Shown one piece after another: positions 33,929-45,724 of a DNA stretch of 64,000 nucleotides. The notes below the pieces were generated by a model that saw only the letters and a list, made by a program, of their open reading frames with translations, was not told the origin of the DNA and did no database searches. Position 1 is the stretch's first letter, and every line of letters starts with the position of its first letter. This DNA comes from Craspedostauros australis (lineage: Eukaryota; Bacillariophyta; Bacillariophyceae; Mastogloiales; Achnanthaceae). The stretch lies in NCBI GenBank assembly GCA_026770025.1, contig JAMXDE010000014.1:1302001-1366000 (forward strand), written 5' to 3'. Position numbers and translations under genes: made by a program.

Positions 33929-36900
33929 ATGGACAAGATTGGAGGAATCGGCAAAGGCGTCGTCAAGGTCCGTTTTCCGTGTCAATTCCGAGCGCTCAAT
34001 GCCAGGCTTCCGTATCGTCATCGATGCGCATTCGCACGATACCATTGGCGTTGTGTTGTCCTGGTCGTGTTCTTTGTTACCCTGTACCTTGTGCTTCCCA
34101 TACCATGCAGTCATGCATGCAGAGCAAAGCAGAGCAGGCAACTCTCTACATGTAGTAGTAGAGCACTCCACTCTGCTCTGAAATGGAATTACTCACCAAT
34201 GTTGCGTCATGATCCTTGCCTTCATAAACCGATCTTCCATCCTGACATTGCCATGTTCATGCTTCACTGTTTTGTGCAACGCGCAAACTCGGACTACGCA
34301 ATACGCAATACTCCACACAACACACAACACACAACACCAATGCAAACAAAAATGACTGGAACAACAGACGGCGACGAAAGGTGTCTCCAAGGGTGTGAGC
34401 GGAGCCACGAAGGGAGTCACCAAAGTGACCAAGGTGGCATCGAAGGGAGTCACATCCACGGCCCATTTGGCGTCCAAGGGTAAGTTGCAATGCTCGCACC
34501 GTCGGGTTAGATTGCGGAGTGTGGGCTGTGGAGTAATGGTCGCAGTCCATCTGTTCTCTCTGCTTGTCATGAGATACATCACTGTCGCAACCATTCATGG
34601 TTGCGAATTGCGTTCTACAACATGGCTTTCCTTGTCGCATGTGTCATGTCTCAGGCTTTCCCACTGTGCCTGTCACTCTGCGATGCAAAAGCGTACGACA
34701 TACTCCATCCTGCCTGATACTCACCTCCCTTCCATACGCATGCGCATACGCACATGCCTGCACTACCCCACACTGTTGTACCAGGTGTGACAAGCACGGC
34801 CAAGCTGGCCGGAAAGGGAGCGACGGTTGGTGTCAAGGGAATCACGAGGGTCGGAACCTCCGGTTTTGGCGCTGCAAGGACCATGGGATCGGCCGGTCTG
34901 GGTGCTGCCAAGACGACGGCCAAGCTCACCGGAAAGGTCACGGGCCTCAACAAGGTCATCAAGAAGACCAAGGGCCTCAAGGAGAAGTACAAGGCCAACC
35001 ACCGAAAGCAGGTCTTCGATGATGTCGACGATGTGTACATGGACCAGCAGATTGCGGAGGATATGGACGAGTCGGCAATGAAGGCCAACCACATCCTCAC
35101 CTCGGCCGGTACGCACCGCTTGAACAGAATCCTGCGAAAGACGCACGGAGAGGACGAGCATTTCCACGTCGAGATGGAGGAACGAACCTCCACGCAGAAA
35201 ATTCAGAAGCTCAGCGATCCCAAGAATCCACAGGAGGTATCCAAATTCGTCTCCAGGGTGGTGCTGCCTCCGCTCAAGGTGGATCCGCGTTCCATCGGTG
35301 GCGCGACCGCCGAGGAGAACATCGCGATGATGCAGCAGGAAACCTTGCTGTGCTTCAAGTGCAAATCGTTTGAACTCACGGGAACCGAATCGATATCGGC
35401 ATCGGCGCTCGAGAACCCGGCGGCGTACGCAAAGCACAAGCGTTCCCTGGGGTTGTTCGGCAAGGGAAGCAAGGGGAAGAACAAGATCTACTTCGCCATC
35501 GTCGCGCGGTCGACCAACCGCCCCTTGGTCTCCAGCAGCGCGCGCCAGGCCAGACTCGATGCGTCGCAGCAGGAGGTCGCCGAGGGCGGGTACGACAAGA
35601 TGTTTGCACCCGGCAACGACGACTTCGATTTGGATGATGAGAAGGAGATGGACGATTCGGACGACGAAAATGACGGAGATGTCATCGGGAATAGAGCGCA
35701 GGGAGAGCCGGAGGCACCTGAGGTCTCCTCCTTCCCGGTCCTTATCTGCATGACGTTGAACAGCGACGGTTCCAATCCAGACATCCGCAAGCTCATCGAG
35801 ATGGACCAGCTCACCACCGTGCAGGATCTCAGTGCGACGTCCACGCAGCTTGCATTCCAGAATGGTGACACCGTGCGCTTCGATTTCAGCGAGGACGATG
35901 ACGAGAAGGCCGTCGAAGCTGGCATGCGAAAGGAGCGATTCATTTGGTCACTGTTGCAGGTGCATGCCATGCTTTGCGTTTCGGTGGTTGAGCGCAGTTC
36001 GTTGGGCACGGGTGCTGGCAAGGAGAAGGTGCTCCTCCCGCCGCTCAACATCCGAAATTTGGATCGTGCAGAGCTCCAGTACGTTGCCACGGTCAATCAA
36101 TTTTTGAAGAACTCGCCCACTCTCTGCGCCTTGCTCGATCGGCAGCGTGAAGTTGCCAGAGAAAAGGACGACGCGCCCCAGAAGGATGGCGAAGGCAAGG
36201 ATGAGGAAAAGGCCGGGAACGACCTCGATGGAATGGCATACGATCTCATGATGGGCAACTTCGCCACGAGGGTCGCGATCTTCCATTCCGCAGACGAACG
36301 GGCGGAGGCCGAGGAGATCCTCAACTCCACGGAATGGACCTTATCGCTGAACAACGAGGAGAATGCCGCGGCCACGGCGGCGGAACGGCTCTCCCTCATG
36401 CTCCAACGTCGCATGAGAGATCTGGAGGCCGAGACATGCCGACGGTTGATCGCGTGGGAGGATGAGAAGCATTACTCTGTCACTGGCAGATCGTCAATCT
36501 TCTCCAAGAGCGCCCATCGAGACACGGTGGACGCGCTGTCCTTGGCCCATCTGTTCAATACATTGGACTCCCTGGACAAGGAGCTGAATGAAATGGAAGT
36601 CTGGCTCGACGAACGAGTCCTCGCCATCAAGCCGCTCACCGATGACTGCCGTGATATCGAGGAGGAGAACCGGCAGCTGGAGCAGCAGTGGAAGTCGTAC
36701 GGTATGCTGGGAGCAGAGATGAACCGTCTGCTGAAGGGCCTCGTCATCGACCAGGAGCTCGAGGAAGTCCTTGGCAATCCAGCATCGGCCCTCGTGTACA
36801 ACGAATCTGGAAGCATCGACGTCGACGCGAGTGAGGACGGTGTCAAGCGCATCCACAATGCAGGCAAGGCCCTGCAGGAGGCCACGGAGCACGCTGAGAA

Positions 36901-38611
36901 GGCCGGAGGTTTGCATCTGCGGGCAGTCAGCGAACGCGTGGAAGCCTTGGCACAGACATCCGATTATTTTTGCACCGCGCTTGCACAGATCATCGTCACC
37001 ATCATGGAACAGTTCAAGACTGAGGTTTTGGCCAACAGCAACGACGGCAAGGTCTCAAAGCAAGACACGCACACCATGATCGCAAGGAAGGTGCGAGAGA
37101 CGCAGAAGCAATTCCAAAGCTCCATGCTGACCTACACCAAGCTCATCGAGGTGCTGTCGCTGCTCAATCAAAAGCTCCTCCCAGCCATCCGGGATGCGTA
37201 TTCCGAGATGGTCGCCGAAGGCATCCTCATGAAGAAGCGCATGAAGGGGTACTTCCAGGCACTGCCTGGAAAGAACACGGCCTACCTCAACGACGCATCG
37301 AAGGACCTGAAGGATTACATGCCCTTCGAAGACTCGAACGAAATGACCGTGAACGCCGAGGATATCAAGTACACACTCTCCGAGCTGTTGCCCATCATTG
37401 CCCGCGAGTCATTCTTCGTCGCTGCGCTCTTCGGTCTCAGCTCCAAGGCGAAGGACGGACGCGAGAAGAAGCGCAACTTCGAAGCCGCGAAGAAGAGTGT
37501 GGATCATTCCGCGCAGTACTTCCGACATTACATCCAACGCACATGCGGAGTCGCCGAGGATGGAGACAACGGCGCCAACGGCGGGTTCAAGTACTACGGC
37601 GATCCCATGCTGTCCCTCGTCGCCTCCATCCACCTCAACGAGGCCATGGAGAGCTACATCGACCGCGAGAAGCAGGGCGGCGAAAGCTCCCTCTCACTGG
37701 CGTACGCACGTGCTACGATCCTCGAATTGAGAAAGAAGGTGGACAAGCAATGGGTTGCCTGGGTGGAACGTCAGATCGATTGGATCCGGAGTCACCCTGG
37801 AGTTCCTGTGAGCGGCAAGAGGGCGGGCATCTTTGCGAGTTTCTCTCGATTCCCTTGCTACCTCGATCACATCTTGCTTTGCTGCCGCGAAGGACGGACG
37901 GAGAACTTTACTCCAGACCTTGCCAACATCAAGGTGGTGAGCTACTACCTCCAGAAGATGGCAACGGCCTTGCTCGACAGTCTGCGAATTTGCGCAGAAC
38001 GCGAAACCACCGACCAGCAGTACGCCTCCAGCGTGATGCAGATGGAGAACACGTACTACTTCCAGCAGAGCATCAAGAAGAGGGGTCCCGAGATGATCAA
38101 CCTGTTTCAAAAGCAGCTCACGAAGGCCTCCAGCATCTGCAAATCAAGCACCGACGCGTACTTGGGCTGGATGATCCGACGCGAGTTCAAGGTCCCGCAC
38201 GGGCTGTTCTCCAACATCGCCAAGATCAGGCGTGATGTTGGAGATCGCGACGTCTCCATCCACGTTCCGAAGGCCACTTTCATTCGAATATTGACGAAGG
38301 AATGCAACCGCGAGGTGATGAAGGAGAAGATCGGGATCGTGTACTCGCGAATGGAGAAGCATCTGTCCGAGGAGAGCGGCATTGTGCCCAGCGCCTGGAA
38401 GGCTCTCGTCAAGGTCCTGTACGAATGGTTCGGACGGTGGGAGAAGCTGAGCTCTCAAATCTACAAGCACGTCTTGGAGCCCAGCGCGGTCGACGTGGTC
38501 CGCATCGCCAAGGCCGCTGGCGCGAGTTCGCCGGACATGGGCCAAAGGGCCTCAGGGGCGTATCGCAACGACGGCGGTGCGAGGCAATCCATGAACCCCA
38601 AGGGGGTGTAG
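33929..38611 (+). CDS. SEC3: Exocyst subunit SEC3 (EXOC1) with N-terminal 11-residue repeats
   Basis: Three exons, 33929-33967, 34368-34479 and 34785-38611, give 1,325 aa (introns GTCCGT...CAG phase 0 and GTAAGT...CAG phase 1). Residues 1-115 are Lys/Gly/Val/Thr-rich with an 11-residue period: ASKGVTSTAHL is followed directly by ASKGVTSTAKL. A PH-like lipid-binding region spans about 235-455 and is interrupted by an acidic insert (near 310-345). It ends in RFDFSEDDDEKAVEAGM and RFIWSLLQVHAML, as in the Sec3 PIP2-binding domain. From about 640, coiled-coil and helical rods follow (LFNTLDSLDKELNEMEVWLD, then DIEEENRQLEQQW). The CATCHR-type C-terminus includes WVERQIDWIRSHPGV and FSRFPCYLDHILL. 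SEC3 marks the plasma membrane for vesicle tethering. The assignment rests on domain order and these motifs. Confidence 0.8.
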
Positions 38612-39211
38612 TTGCTGATACAGCGATGATTGCTCATGATTCGACGAATACAAATACAAATACAAATATGGGTGCCTGCCTGGTCATACTCTAATGCCAA
38701 AGCGCGTCTGCATCGCACCGTGTCACACCACACCATGCCATACACTCCTACACTCTTTTGGATGGTTCATTTGTATCAATGCATGACAGTAAAGTAGACA
38801 TACTCCCAAAAGTGTTCTATTCTAAACAAGCTGCTATAATAGTAAGAAAAGCATGCAATTATTAAGCTATTATGCGTTACGGTGCGTACAAGTTTAGCAC
38901 GAGTGGCTCGTGCGATTGGAGTGACGCTTCTTTGAGTTGAATAGAATACCTACTCGCAGGGTACCTCTGTTCATTGTACTCGTCCGTATTGTTGGTGGAA
39001 AACTCGTCCCTCTAAAACTGTGTGCTGATTGACCTGTGGAAGACGATCGGATTGGCTCGCACATGAAGCGGAAATGAATGGGCTGCGCGTTGATGTCGAC
39101 TTGTAACAGCACGCCGCAGATACCCAGGTGGCTTCAAATCCATGCAATCAGTCTTGGTGATCATTGCCACATGCCATCTCATCATCACTCTGCGTTGTCA
39201 CCATGAAGCAT
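38612..39211. other. Convergent intergenic region
   Basis: About 600 bp between SEC3 and the PLAC8 gene. AAATAC repeats follow the SEC3 stop (38646-38668). No exon is seen. Confidence 0.5.
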
Positions 39212-40132
39212 TCAGACTATGGACGGAGCGTCCATGCCCAGCCCCGATGTCGTGCATCCATGTCCGGGAAACTCCTTATCGTCATGGGTGTGCCTTGCGA
39301 TCTGGATCGTGGAACAGCAGCCGCAGAAAACCATGCAGCAGCAATCATCGATGCGATCCCAGCCGCACGTCTTGGGCAGCGAGGCTGGAATCTTGTACTT
39401 CCGCCGCACGAAGCGTCTCACGTTCGCCCCCACCCAGATCGTTGCGAAGACTTGGTAACCAAAGAGCAGGAGGATTCCGATGCCAGGGATCTTGGAGAGC
39501 GCCAGCGTGATGATCTCGCCGATGACAAGGCGGTTGAAGGCGAGGGATGCTTCCTCCTTGGATCCCACAAGTCCCTTCCAGGTCAACCCCAACCGATGCG
39601 TCAGCTGCGCCACGAGTACCGGTGCGCAGCACAGTGCCATCCAGAAGGTGGACTGCGTGTACACATCGCAGCAGGAGCACAGCGCGGTTCTCCATCGACG
39701 TAGGGGCGCGCCGAGTTCGTCGAACATATCTTCCGTATCTTCAGACGAAGACGGGAGGGGTGCTGTCATGCCATCGGCACTGTCGCTGTCGTTTTCATGA
39801 TCGTGACCATGGCCATCGTCGCGATCTTGATCGTACTTGTCACCCCTGGACATCTTGCAGCGGGCTTTGTTGGATCCGCCGTGCTGATGATGTTGATGAT
39901 GTTGATGATGACGATCCTCACCCAAGGTCGAAGGCTCGTCGTGGTGACGACCGTGACCATGCTCGTGATCACCCTGCTCATCGCATCCGTACGGCACGAA
40001 GAATTCTTCGCCTTCATTGACACCGCCAGCCGGCACGATGACTGTGAATGGTTCGTCGTCCACCAGCACATCGAATGCGTATCCTTCCTGCAGCGTCGCG
40101 GGTGCGATCACTCGAATCATCGATTCCTCCAT
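39212..40132 (-). CDS. PLAC8-family Cys-rich membrane protein with His-rich loop
   Basis: Intronless, 306 aa. The N-terminal module (residues 5-50: VIAPATLQEGYAFDVLVDDE, then a Gly/Glu stretch ending FFVPY) is a beta-type domain I associate with stramenopile PLAC8 proteins. Residues 54-115 are His/Asp-rich (HEHGHGRHHDEP, HHQHHQHHQHGG, DGHGHDHEND). The PLAC8 domain follows (about 145-290): LCSCCDVYTQSTFWMALCCA, then RRKYKIP and CCCMVFCGCCSTIQIARHTHD. PLAC8 proteins in plants and fungi affect metal (Cd, Zn, Ca) handling or cell size at the plasma membrane. The His-rich loop could bind metal ions, but this is inference. The family is certain, the role is not. Confidence 0.85.
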   Translation of the reverse strand: MEESMIRVIAPATLQEGYAFDVLVDDEPFTVIVPAGGVNEGEEFFVPYGCDEQGDHEHGHGRHHDEPSTLGEDRHHQHHQHHQHGGSNKARCKMSRGDKYDQDRDDGHGHDHENDSDSADGMTAPLPSSSEDTEDMFDELGAPLRRWRTALCSCCDVYTQSTFWMALCCAPVLVAQLTHRLGLTWKGLVGSKEEASLAFNRLVIGEIITLALSKIPGIGILLLFGYQVFATIWVGANVRRFVRRKYKIPASLPKTCGWDRIDDCCCMVFCGCCSTIQIARHTHDDKEFPGHGCTTSGLGMDAPSIV

Positions 40133-40695
40133 GCTGTCTATGGTGTGTGATCGTGTTTGTCGGGTGACTTGTACTCGTAATGTACTCCTCTCTCTCTATC
40201 TCCGTCGCTCTATGTCTTCCTTGTTGCGTTTTTGATTTGTGAGAGCAATGCGTGCGAAGGGAGTTGACGGAGAGGATGTTGCCATCCAAGCACAACGCGA
40301 GCACTGCGCGAGTGCTCGTACAGAGAGAGCAGTAAAAAATGAAGACGAACACAATGAAGAAATCCGTTAGCGGTTGCTTTTTGAATTGCGTCCAATCACG
40401 ATTCAGTTCATTGTTCGGGGCATTAATCCCGCGAGATAGTGAATGAGGATGGGACAGCGATCGTGTCTGTTTTGCGTTTGTGCACACACGAAAATCCATC
40501 CTCGCAACACCACAACACACAGCAACATTCCATTCCACGCTCGATTTGGTTGCACAAGGATTGGTGAGTCGCTGCCGCTGAAGGTGACAAGGCGGCAAGA
40601 GGCAACAATCAGGAGATCAAAGTAAGCAGGCAGAAGACAGAGAGACAGACAGAGAGAGAGAGAGAAGGAAGGAAGGAAGGACGGGAGACCAAAGG
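40133..40695. other. Divergent promoter region
   Basis: It lies between the PLAC8 gene and the coiled-coil/PH gene. A GA/GGAA-rich microsatellite (40639-40681) sits immediately before the plus-strand start codon. No exon is seen. Confidence 0.5.
40639..40681. repeat. GA and GGAA microsatellite
   Basis: A run of GACA/GAGA units passes into AAGG units, ending about 15 bp before the ATG at 40696. It is probably in the 5' leader. Confidence 0.85.
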
Positions 40696-42645
40696 ATGGC
40701 ACCGTTCGCATCGAACGGAAAGGGCCAACCAGGCCAGACAGGCGCCAGCCTGCGGATGAGCCACCAGAAGCTGAAGAGATACGAGACGCAGCGGCGGCTG
40801 GCGTACTCCTCCAAGCTGGACACCTCGATGCTGTACTGGAAGTCGTACTGCGACCTGTGGTCCGCAGGATTGCAGGAGACGGCCCGTGCGCACCGCCTCG
40901 TGCTGGGCATGTCGCGCGCGCAGCAGAATCTGGCGGATGCCATGATGGCCATGTACGAGGACGTCTTCTTGGATGACAAGGGCAACGCCCTGCTCAAGCC
41001 CAAGCAACGCAAGCGGTTGGCGCACACGCGTTCGACGCCCAACCAGAAACGCATCAACGCCGACGATGCCTTCGCTGCGAGGGCCTCCGTGCTCACCAGC
41101 GTCCGCGAGTCGCAAAAGATCATGTCCGAGCAGCTTTCGGAAACGGCCAACAACATTGAGGGGGAGATATCCAACGAGATCGACCAGCTCTTCCAGAGCC
41201 TCACGGGAGAATTCGACGAGATGGAGCAGCTGGGGAATGCGATCATTGCGGAGATGGAGCGGGCGGAGCAAGATGTTGTCAGGTCATGGGGTGCGTGCCA
41301 TTGCATTACTATACTCCACTCTCAGCTGGAGTACATACGTCAGATCTCAGTGCAGATGCTCTTGTGGACTGCATCTGCATCCGTATCATCACTGCTGTCG
41401 ATGTTATCTGCGACCGGCTGTTGGGGCTGCTCTTGCTCTCCATGAGATCATTTGGAAGATGGTCTACAATGCGAAGCCAAAAGGCAGGGAGGGCTCAAAT
41501 TCGATGACCCTACATTTGCCAATACACTGCACTCTTTCGCGCAACCTCACACGTGCGTATCTATATGTTCACATCCTTGATTCACATTGCGCATTGTCGA
41601 CCAATACGGGCACCACTTTCGCAACATGCCACACTCGTCCCTTCCATTCCATTCCATGACGGGCGTCATATTCTCTACGTATTCACAAATCGCAACGCCA
41701 GATACGTACAACACGCATGCACTCGACACAATTGGAGAACAAGGAATTGCTTTTGGTGCTAATCTAGGCCGAGATCGTGTCGCACCTGCCAAGCCACAGG
41801 AAAAGTCGGACACCTGGCTGTTGGAGATGCAATATCGAGTCGTAACATCGTATCAAAACACTGTGTGGGAGAAGGGGAATGCCGAGATGTCCAGGCTCTT
41901 CTCCAGAATGAAATCGGAGGAATGCCGCAGGCGCACCAACCTCAGAGAGTACCTCGTGGCCTTCGTGCAGAGGCAGCAACGTGTCTGCCTCAGCATGCCG
42001 AATGTGCAGAATCCAATCCTCGAAGAGATTTCGGGAATGTCGATTAATCCGGATGAGATAGACGGGGCGGTCCGGTCCGCAATTACGGAAAGAGCAGAGA
42101 AGCTTCGAGCGATGTCCAAGCCCATGGAGCCCGACATCGAATTTGATGATGAGATCAATCCTCTGCTCGAATCGCCACTCACCAGCGAGATGATGTCGGG
42201 CGTGAGTATTCTGGAATATCTGCGGAAGGACACAACCAACGTGTGGGATATCTGCTTGGCTGTCATCACGGCCGACGCGTATCTACATCTCTTCGACGTC
42301 TCTGCCGAAGGCGTCAAGCTGGATTCCTCGCCGGTGGATGTATTCCAAACGCTGTCGCCCGCGGATGCGCTTATCGAGTCCAACGAAGCAATGAAATCAA
42401 ACTCCGCACCAAGCAACACGCAGAAGAGCTGGATCGAATCGTTGGTGCCGGTTGATTCCATCATTCTTGGAAACTGCTCCGTGCGACGCAACGGGAACGT
42501 CGTGGAACTGACCGAGACGATGGTCGCCAACAGCGCATCCAAGATGTTCGGTGTCAACAACCGCACCAAGAAGCAGAGTCTGCGCACCAGCAACGACGAT
42601 GAGATGGACGAATGGATCGAGTTGCTCAAGAACGTTCACATGTAA
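40696..42645 (+). CDS. Coiled-coil (BAR-like) plus PH-domain protein
   Basis: Two exons, 40696-41290 and 41768-42645, give 490 aa. The intron (GTGCGT...TAG, phase 1, 477 bp) is the best in-frame join; the donor is less certain than in other genes. Residues 20-300 are almost wholly helical and rich in charged residues (KLKRYETQRRLAYSSKLD, AQQNLADAMMAMYED, SVRESQKIMSEQLSET, LTGEFDEMEQLGNAII, RMKSEECRRRTNLREYLVAF), as in F-BAR or classical BAR proteins. Residues about 340-490 look like a PH domain (VWDICLAVITADAYLHLFDV, DSIILGNCSVRRNG) and end in a helix EMDEWIELLKNVHM. BAR-PH proteins bend or sense phosphoinositide membranes. The PH call is fair, the BAR call is by shape and composition only. 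Confidence 0.65.
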
Positions 42646-43609
42646 TGCATGTGTTGCTGCTACGTGGCGTTGATACGGGTCTCGACAGGAGTGAGCGGGG
42701 TAAGCGCACATGCAAATCAACGCATCGTGATCATCGAAACATGAAAGGCAGAACTCTCTAGAGAGCAAGCCTTTTAGAGTACTCTATCCAAACGGAGTGT
42801 GTCGCATATCTGTAGAGAGAGTGAGAAACAAGGTGGTTTCAGATCATCTTTTGCCCAGTCGAAACGGTCTTTAGTCGTAGCAAATCGAGGGCTGCTGGAT
42901 AGAACATGGAGAGTGTCAGTTCAAAGCCAGATCATCATGATACTGGTGGAACCAGCTTTTCAATCACTGTGGTATTCTCGGAGGAGCAGATGCAATCAAA
43001 CGAAGTGGCACAAGGCTGACGAACACAGGTCTTCCCTGTCCTGATCATGGCACATTGCGAGTAGGATGTACATACGAGGAGGAACATCTTGGACACATAT
43101 TCATGATACGTACGACTAGACATGTACCAATACGTACGAGCAGAGTACCTGCGGTTGAGTTTGTAATTTGCGGAATCGCGTGAAGCTCCCTCACACACCT
43201 CTGTCGTGTGGTTGATCATCCACAAGACTTGTTCATTTTGTTGCGTGCGAGTATGTATGAATGTAACGTCTTCAACGTCTTCTTTCGCCTGGATGCAGAG
43301 GCGCATTAACCGATTTCTCGCAGAGAATGTCTCTTGTGACACGCGAGGTGCGCCTTTCCACCGCGCACGCCAAGCACAACTTTTCTGTGAGAAGTACTAC
43401 TACTCACAAAATTTGCTCCCAACGGTTGTGTTGGCGCTGTCACAACCAATTTTGTGATCACACCACAGTTGATGGAACGACGCATTCCAACAACACAATC
43501 CAACAAACAAGCAACAGGAACCATCGACAACCATCAGCAACACAAGGATCGCGCCTGACCCCGCCATAGTAATCTATTGATATTGAATGACCTGAAGCGA
43601 CCTTGCACC
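42646..43609. other. Intergenic region
   Basis: About 960 bp. CTCTCTAGAGAG lies at 42754-42765 and TAGAGTACTCTA at 42775-42786, both 3' of the coiled-coil/PH gene. Open frames have no domain. Confidence 0.5.
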
Positions 43610-45724
43610 ATGACCATGCACCGTCGTCTCGCCGCATGCCTCGCATGCTTGATCGCCCGATCCGCCATGGCGAGCTCCATGGAGAAGTACGATCTATTCA
43701 CGAGCCGTTTCCAGATCGTGGTACGTGACAGCATGATTTCGGTGGTTCCTCGTGCGTGTCTTCTGTGCCAGAGCGGATTGCTTTGACGACCACACGTTTG
43801 CGTTTCCACCTCGTTTGATGAGATACATCGTACACGTCCTTGCTCTGAGCTCACCACATATATACTCCCATAACAACCACGTTCTTCCTATTCTGGCGAA
43901 TGCTTCGTCTCCTCCCAACAGTCACCAGAACATCTGAAGATGGACCTCGACCATCGCGATGCTTTGTTCGGAAAGAGCCCGTTCGGGTTGACTGTCGAGA
44001 AAGACTTCTTCTACACCACGCGATCGCTGTGCGATGATGATCCTTCGCCTGGCACACCGGAAGAAATCGCGAAAGAGGGATACATCCTGATGGTCGACCG
44101 TGGAGGCTGCTCCTTTGTCACCAAAGTGCGAAACGCGCAGCTGGCCAATGCCACGGCCGTCATCATCGCGGACAACATGTGCCTTTGCGATGCCGGTCCA
44201 ACCTGCCAGTCGGATCTGCCATGCGAGAAGTACGAGCCGGTGATGGACGATGACGACACCGGCGGCGACATCAACGTGCCATCCATGCTGCTGGCGAAGC
44301 AGGATGCCGACATGCTGGAGCAAGAGATGATGAAGGGCACGCTGATGCACCTCAAGCTGTCCTGGCCAATTCCCAAGTCGCTCGATGGCGTGGCGCACTA
44401 CAAGTTCTGGACCACCCCGGATGATAATCTGAGCCAGTCCTTTCTCGAGACGTTCAAGGAGGCTGCCGTCGACCTCAAGCAGAAGGCTCACTTCACACCC
44501 AAGATGTTCCTCCTCGACGGAACCGCGATGGGATGCCGAGCAGAGGGGGCATGTGAAGGCAAGTGCACGAATGGAGGCAGATACTGCGCGCCTTCCGATG
44601 ATATAGAGTACCCCAAGGGAGAGAACGTCGGAACAAAGAAGGTGCTGGAGAGTCTGCGCAGAGCATGTATCTGGCAGATCTACGGCAACAGCAACGGAAT
44701 CGGATCAAATTGGTGGGATTATGTCAGCCAATGGATCTCGACGTGCCGCGGATCGCGATACAGCACAACCTGCGCAGAATCTCTGTATGCCGACGCAAGT
44801 ATCGCCAAGAACCTCGTGGACACGTGCATCGACAGCACCGGCGGGTTCCAGGATGATGTTGAAAATTTGCTGTTGCAGAAAATGCTCAATTCGGCGAGTG
44901 AGGAGAAGGTCATCTTCCCGCCAACCCTGTTTGTCAACGGCGCAGATTTGCGTGGCGAGCTCAGTTTCGGAAGCGTCCTGGGCGCCATTTGTCTCACATT
45001 CGAAGAGGCTGACCAGCCAGGAATTTGCGGTCTGTGGAACCAGTGCGAGAATGCCTGCCCAGCAGGACGCGCATGCATCCTCAAGGACGACGAGTGCATG
45101 GAGTATGAGCCCACGGACATCACGAGCGGTATGGACTACGACGATGACATCTTGACTGCCGTTGAGGCAACACCAGAGCCAACAGCAAGTCCAGTGGAGG
45201 TCGTCGATACGAATGACTCTGGAAATGGCTCGACGGTTGCGACCGCAGGCCCAACTGTGGCGCCCACAATGGCCGCGATTGACCCATCACCCACGGCGTC
45301 TCCCACAGGTTCACCAACCGGATCTCCCACGGCACGCCCCACGACAAAGAGCCCAACCCACTCTCCATCGACGTCACCAGTGGAGCCACCCACGATGACG
45401 CCCGAGAAGAAGGAGCATGGAGGAGAGAGGGAGAGCTCCAACGGCTCGCACAATGGCGAATCCTCGGTGTCTGAGACGATCCAGATCTACGAAGGTTCGG
45501 GCGGCGGATCCGGCATGGAGGCGGCGGCATTCATCATCGGTATCAGCGCCGGCGTTGGGTGCATCTGCGTCTTCGGCCTGGGATTCTTGATCGCCCTGCG
45601 GATACAGCGACGTCGTCGGCGTCTGCCAAGACGAGGCGACCGCAAGGCGCTCGTCGATCCGGTCGCCGAGATGTTGGATGGCGATGAATACGAGTACGCG
45701 GACGACGACTATTCAGATGAGTAA
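43610..45724 (+). CDS. Vacuolar sorting receptor-like protein (PA domain, type I)
   Basis: Two exons, 43610-43720 and 43922-45724, give 637 aa (intron GTACGT...CAG, phase 0, 201 bp). Residues 1-21 are the signal peptide. The spliced junction reads SRFQIVSPEHLKM, like plant VSR N-termini. A protease-associated (PA) domain covers about 60-165 (YILMVDRGGCSFVTKVRNAQ). The VSR central region (about 165-420) has conserved cysteines and motifs such as CTNGGRYCAP, VLESLRRACIWQIYG, WWDYVSQW and ILPTL-like FPPTLFVNGADLRGELS. A Thr/Pro/Ser stalk (about 455-525) precedes one membrane span (about 571-592) and a basic then acidic 45-residue tail. VSRs take soluble cargo from the Golgi to vacuoles. The canonical EGF repeats and YMPL-type tail signal are not seen. 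Confidence 0.88.

Noticed and set aside
34193..34640. Minus-strand frames across SEC3 intron 1 and exon 2
   Set aside because: They overlap the SEC3 leader exons and have no protein-like features.
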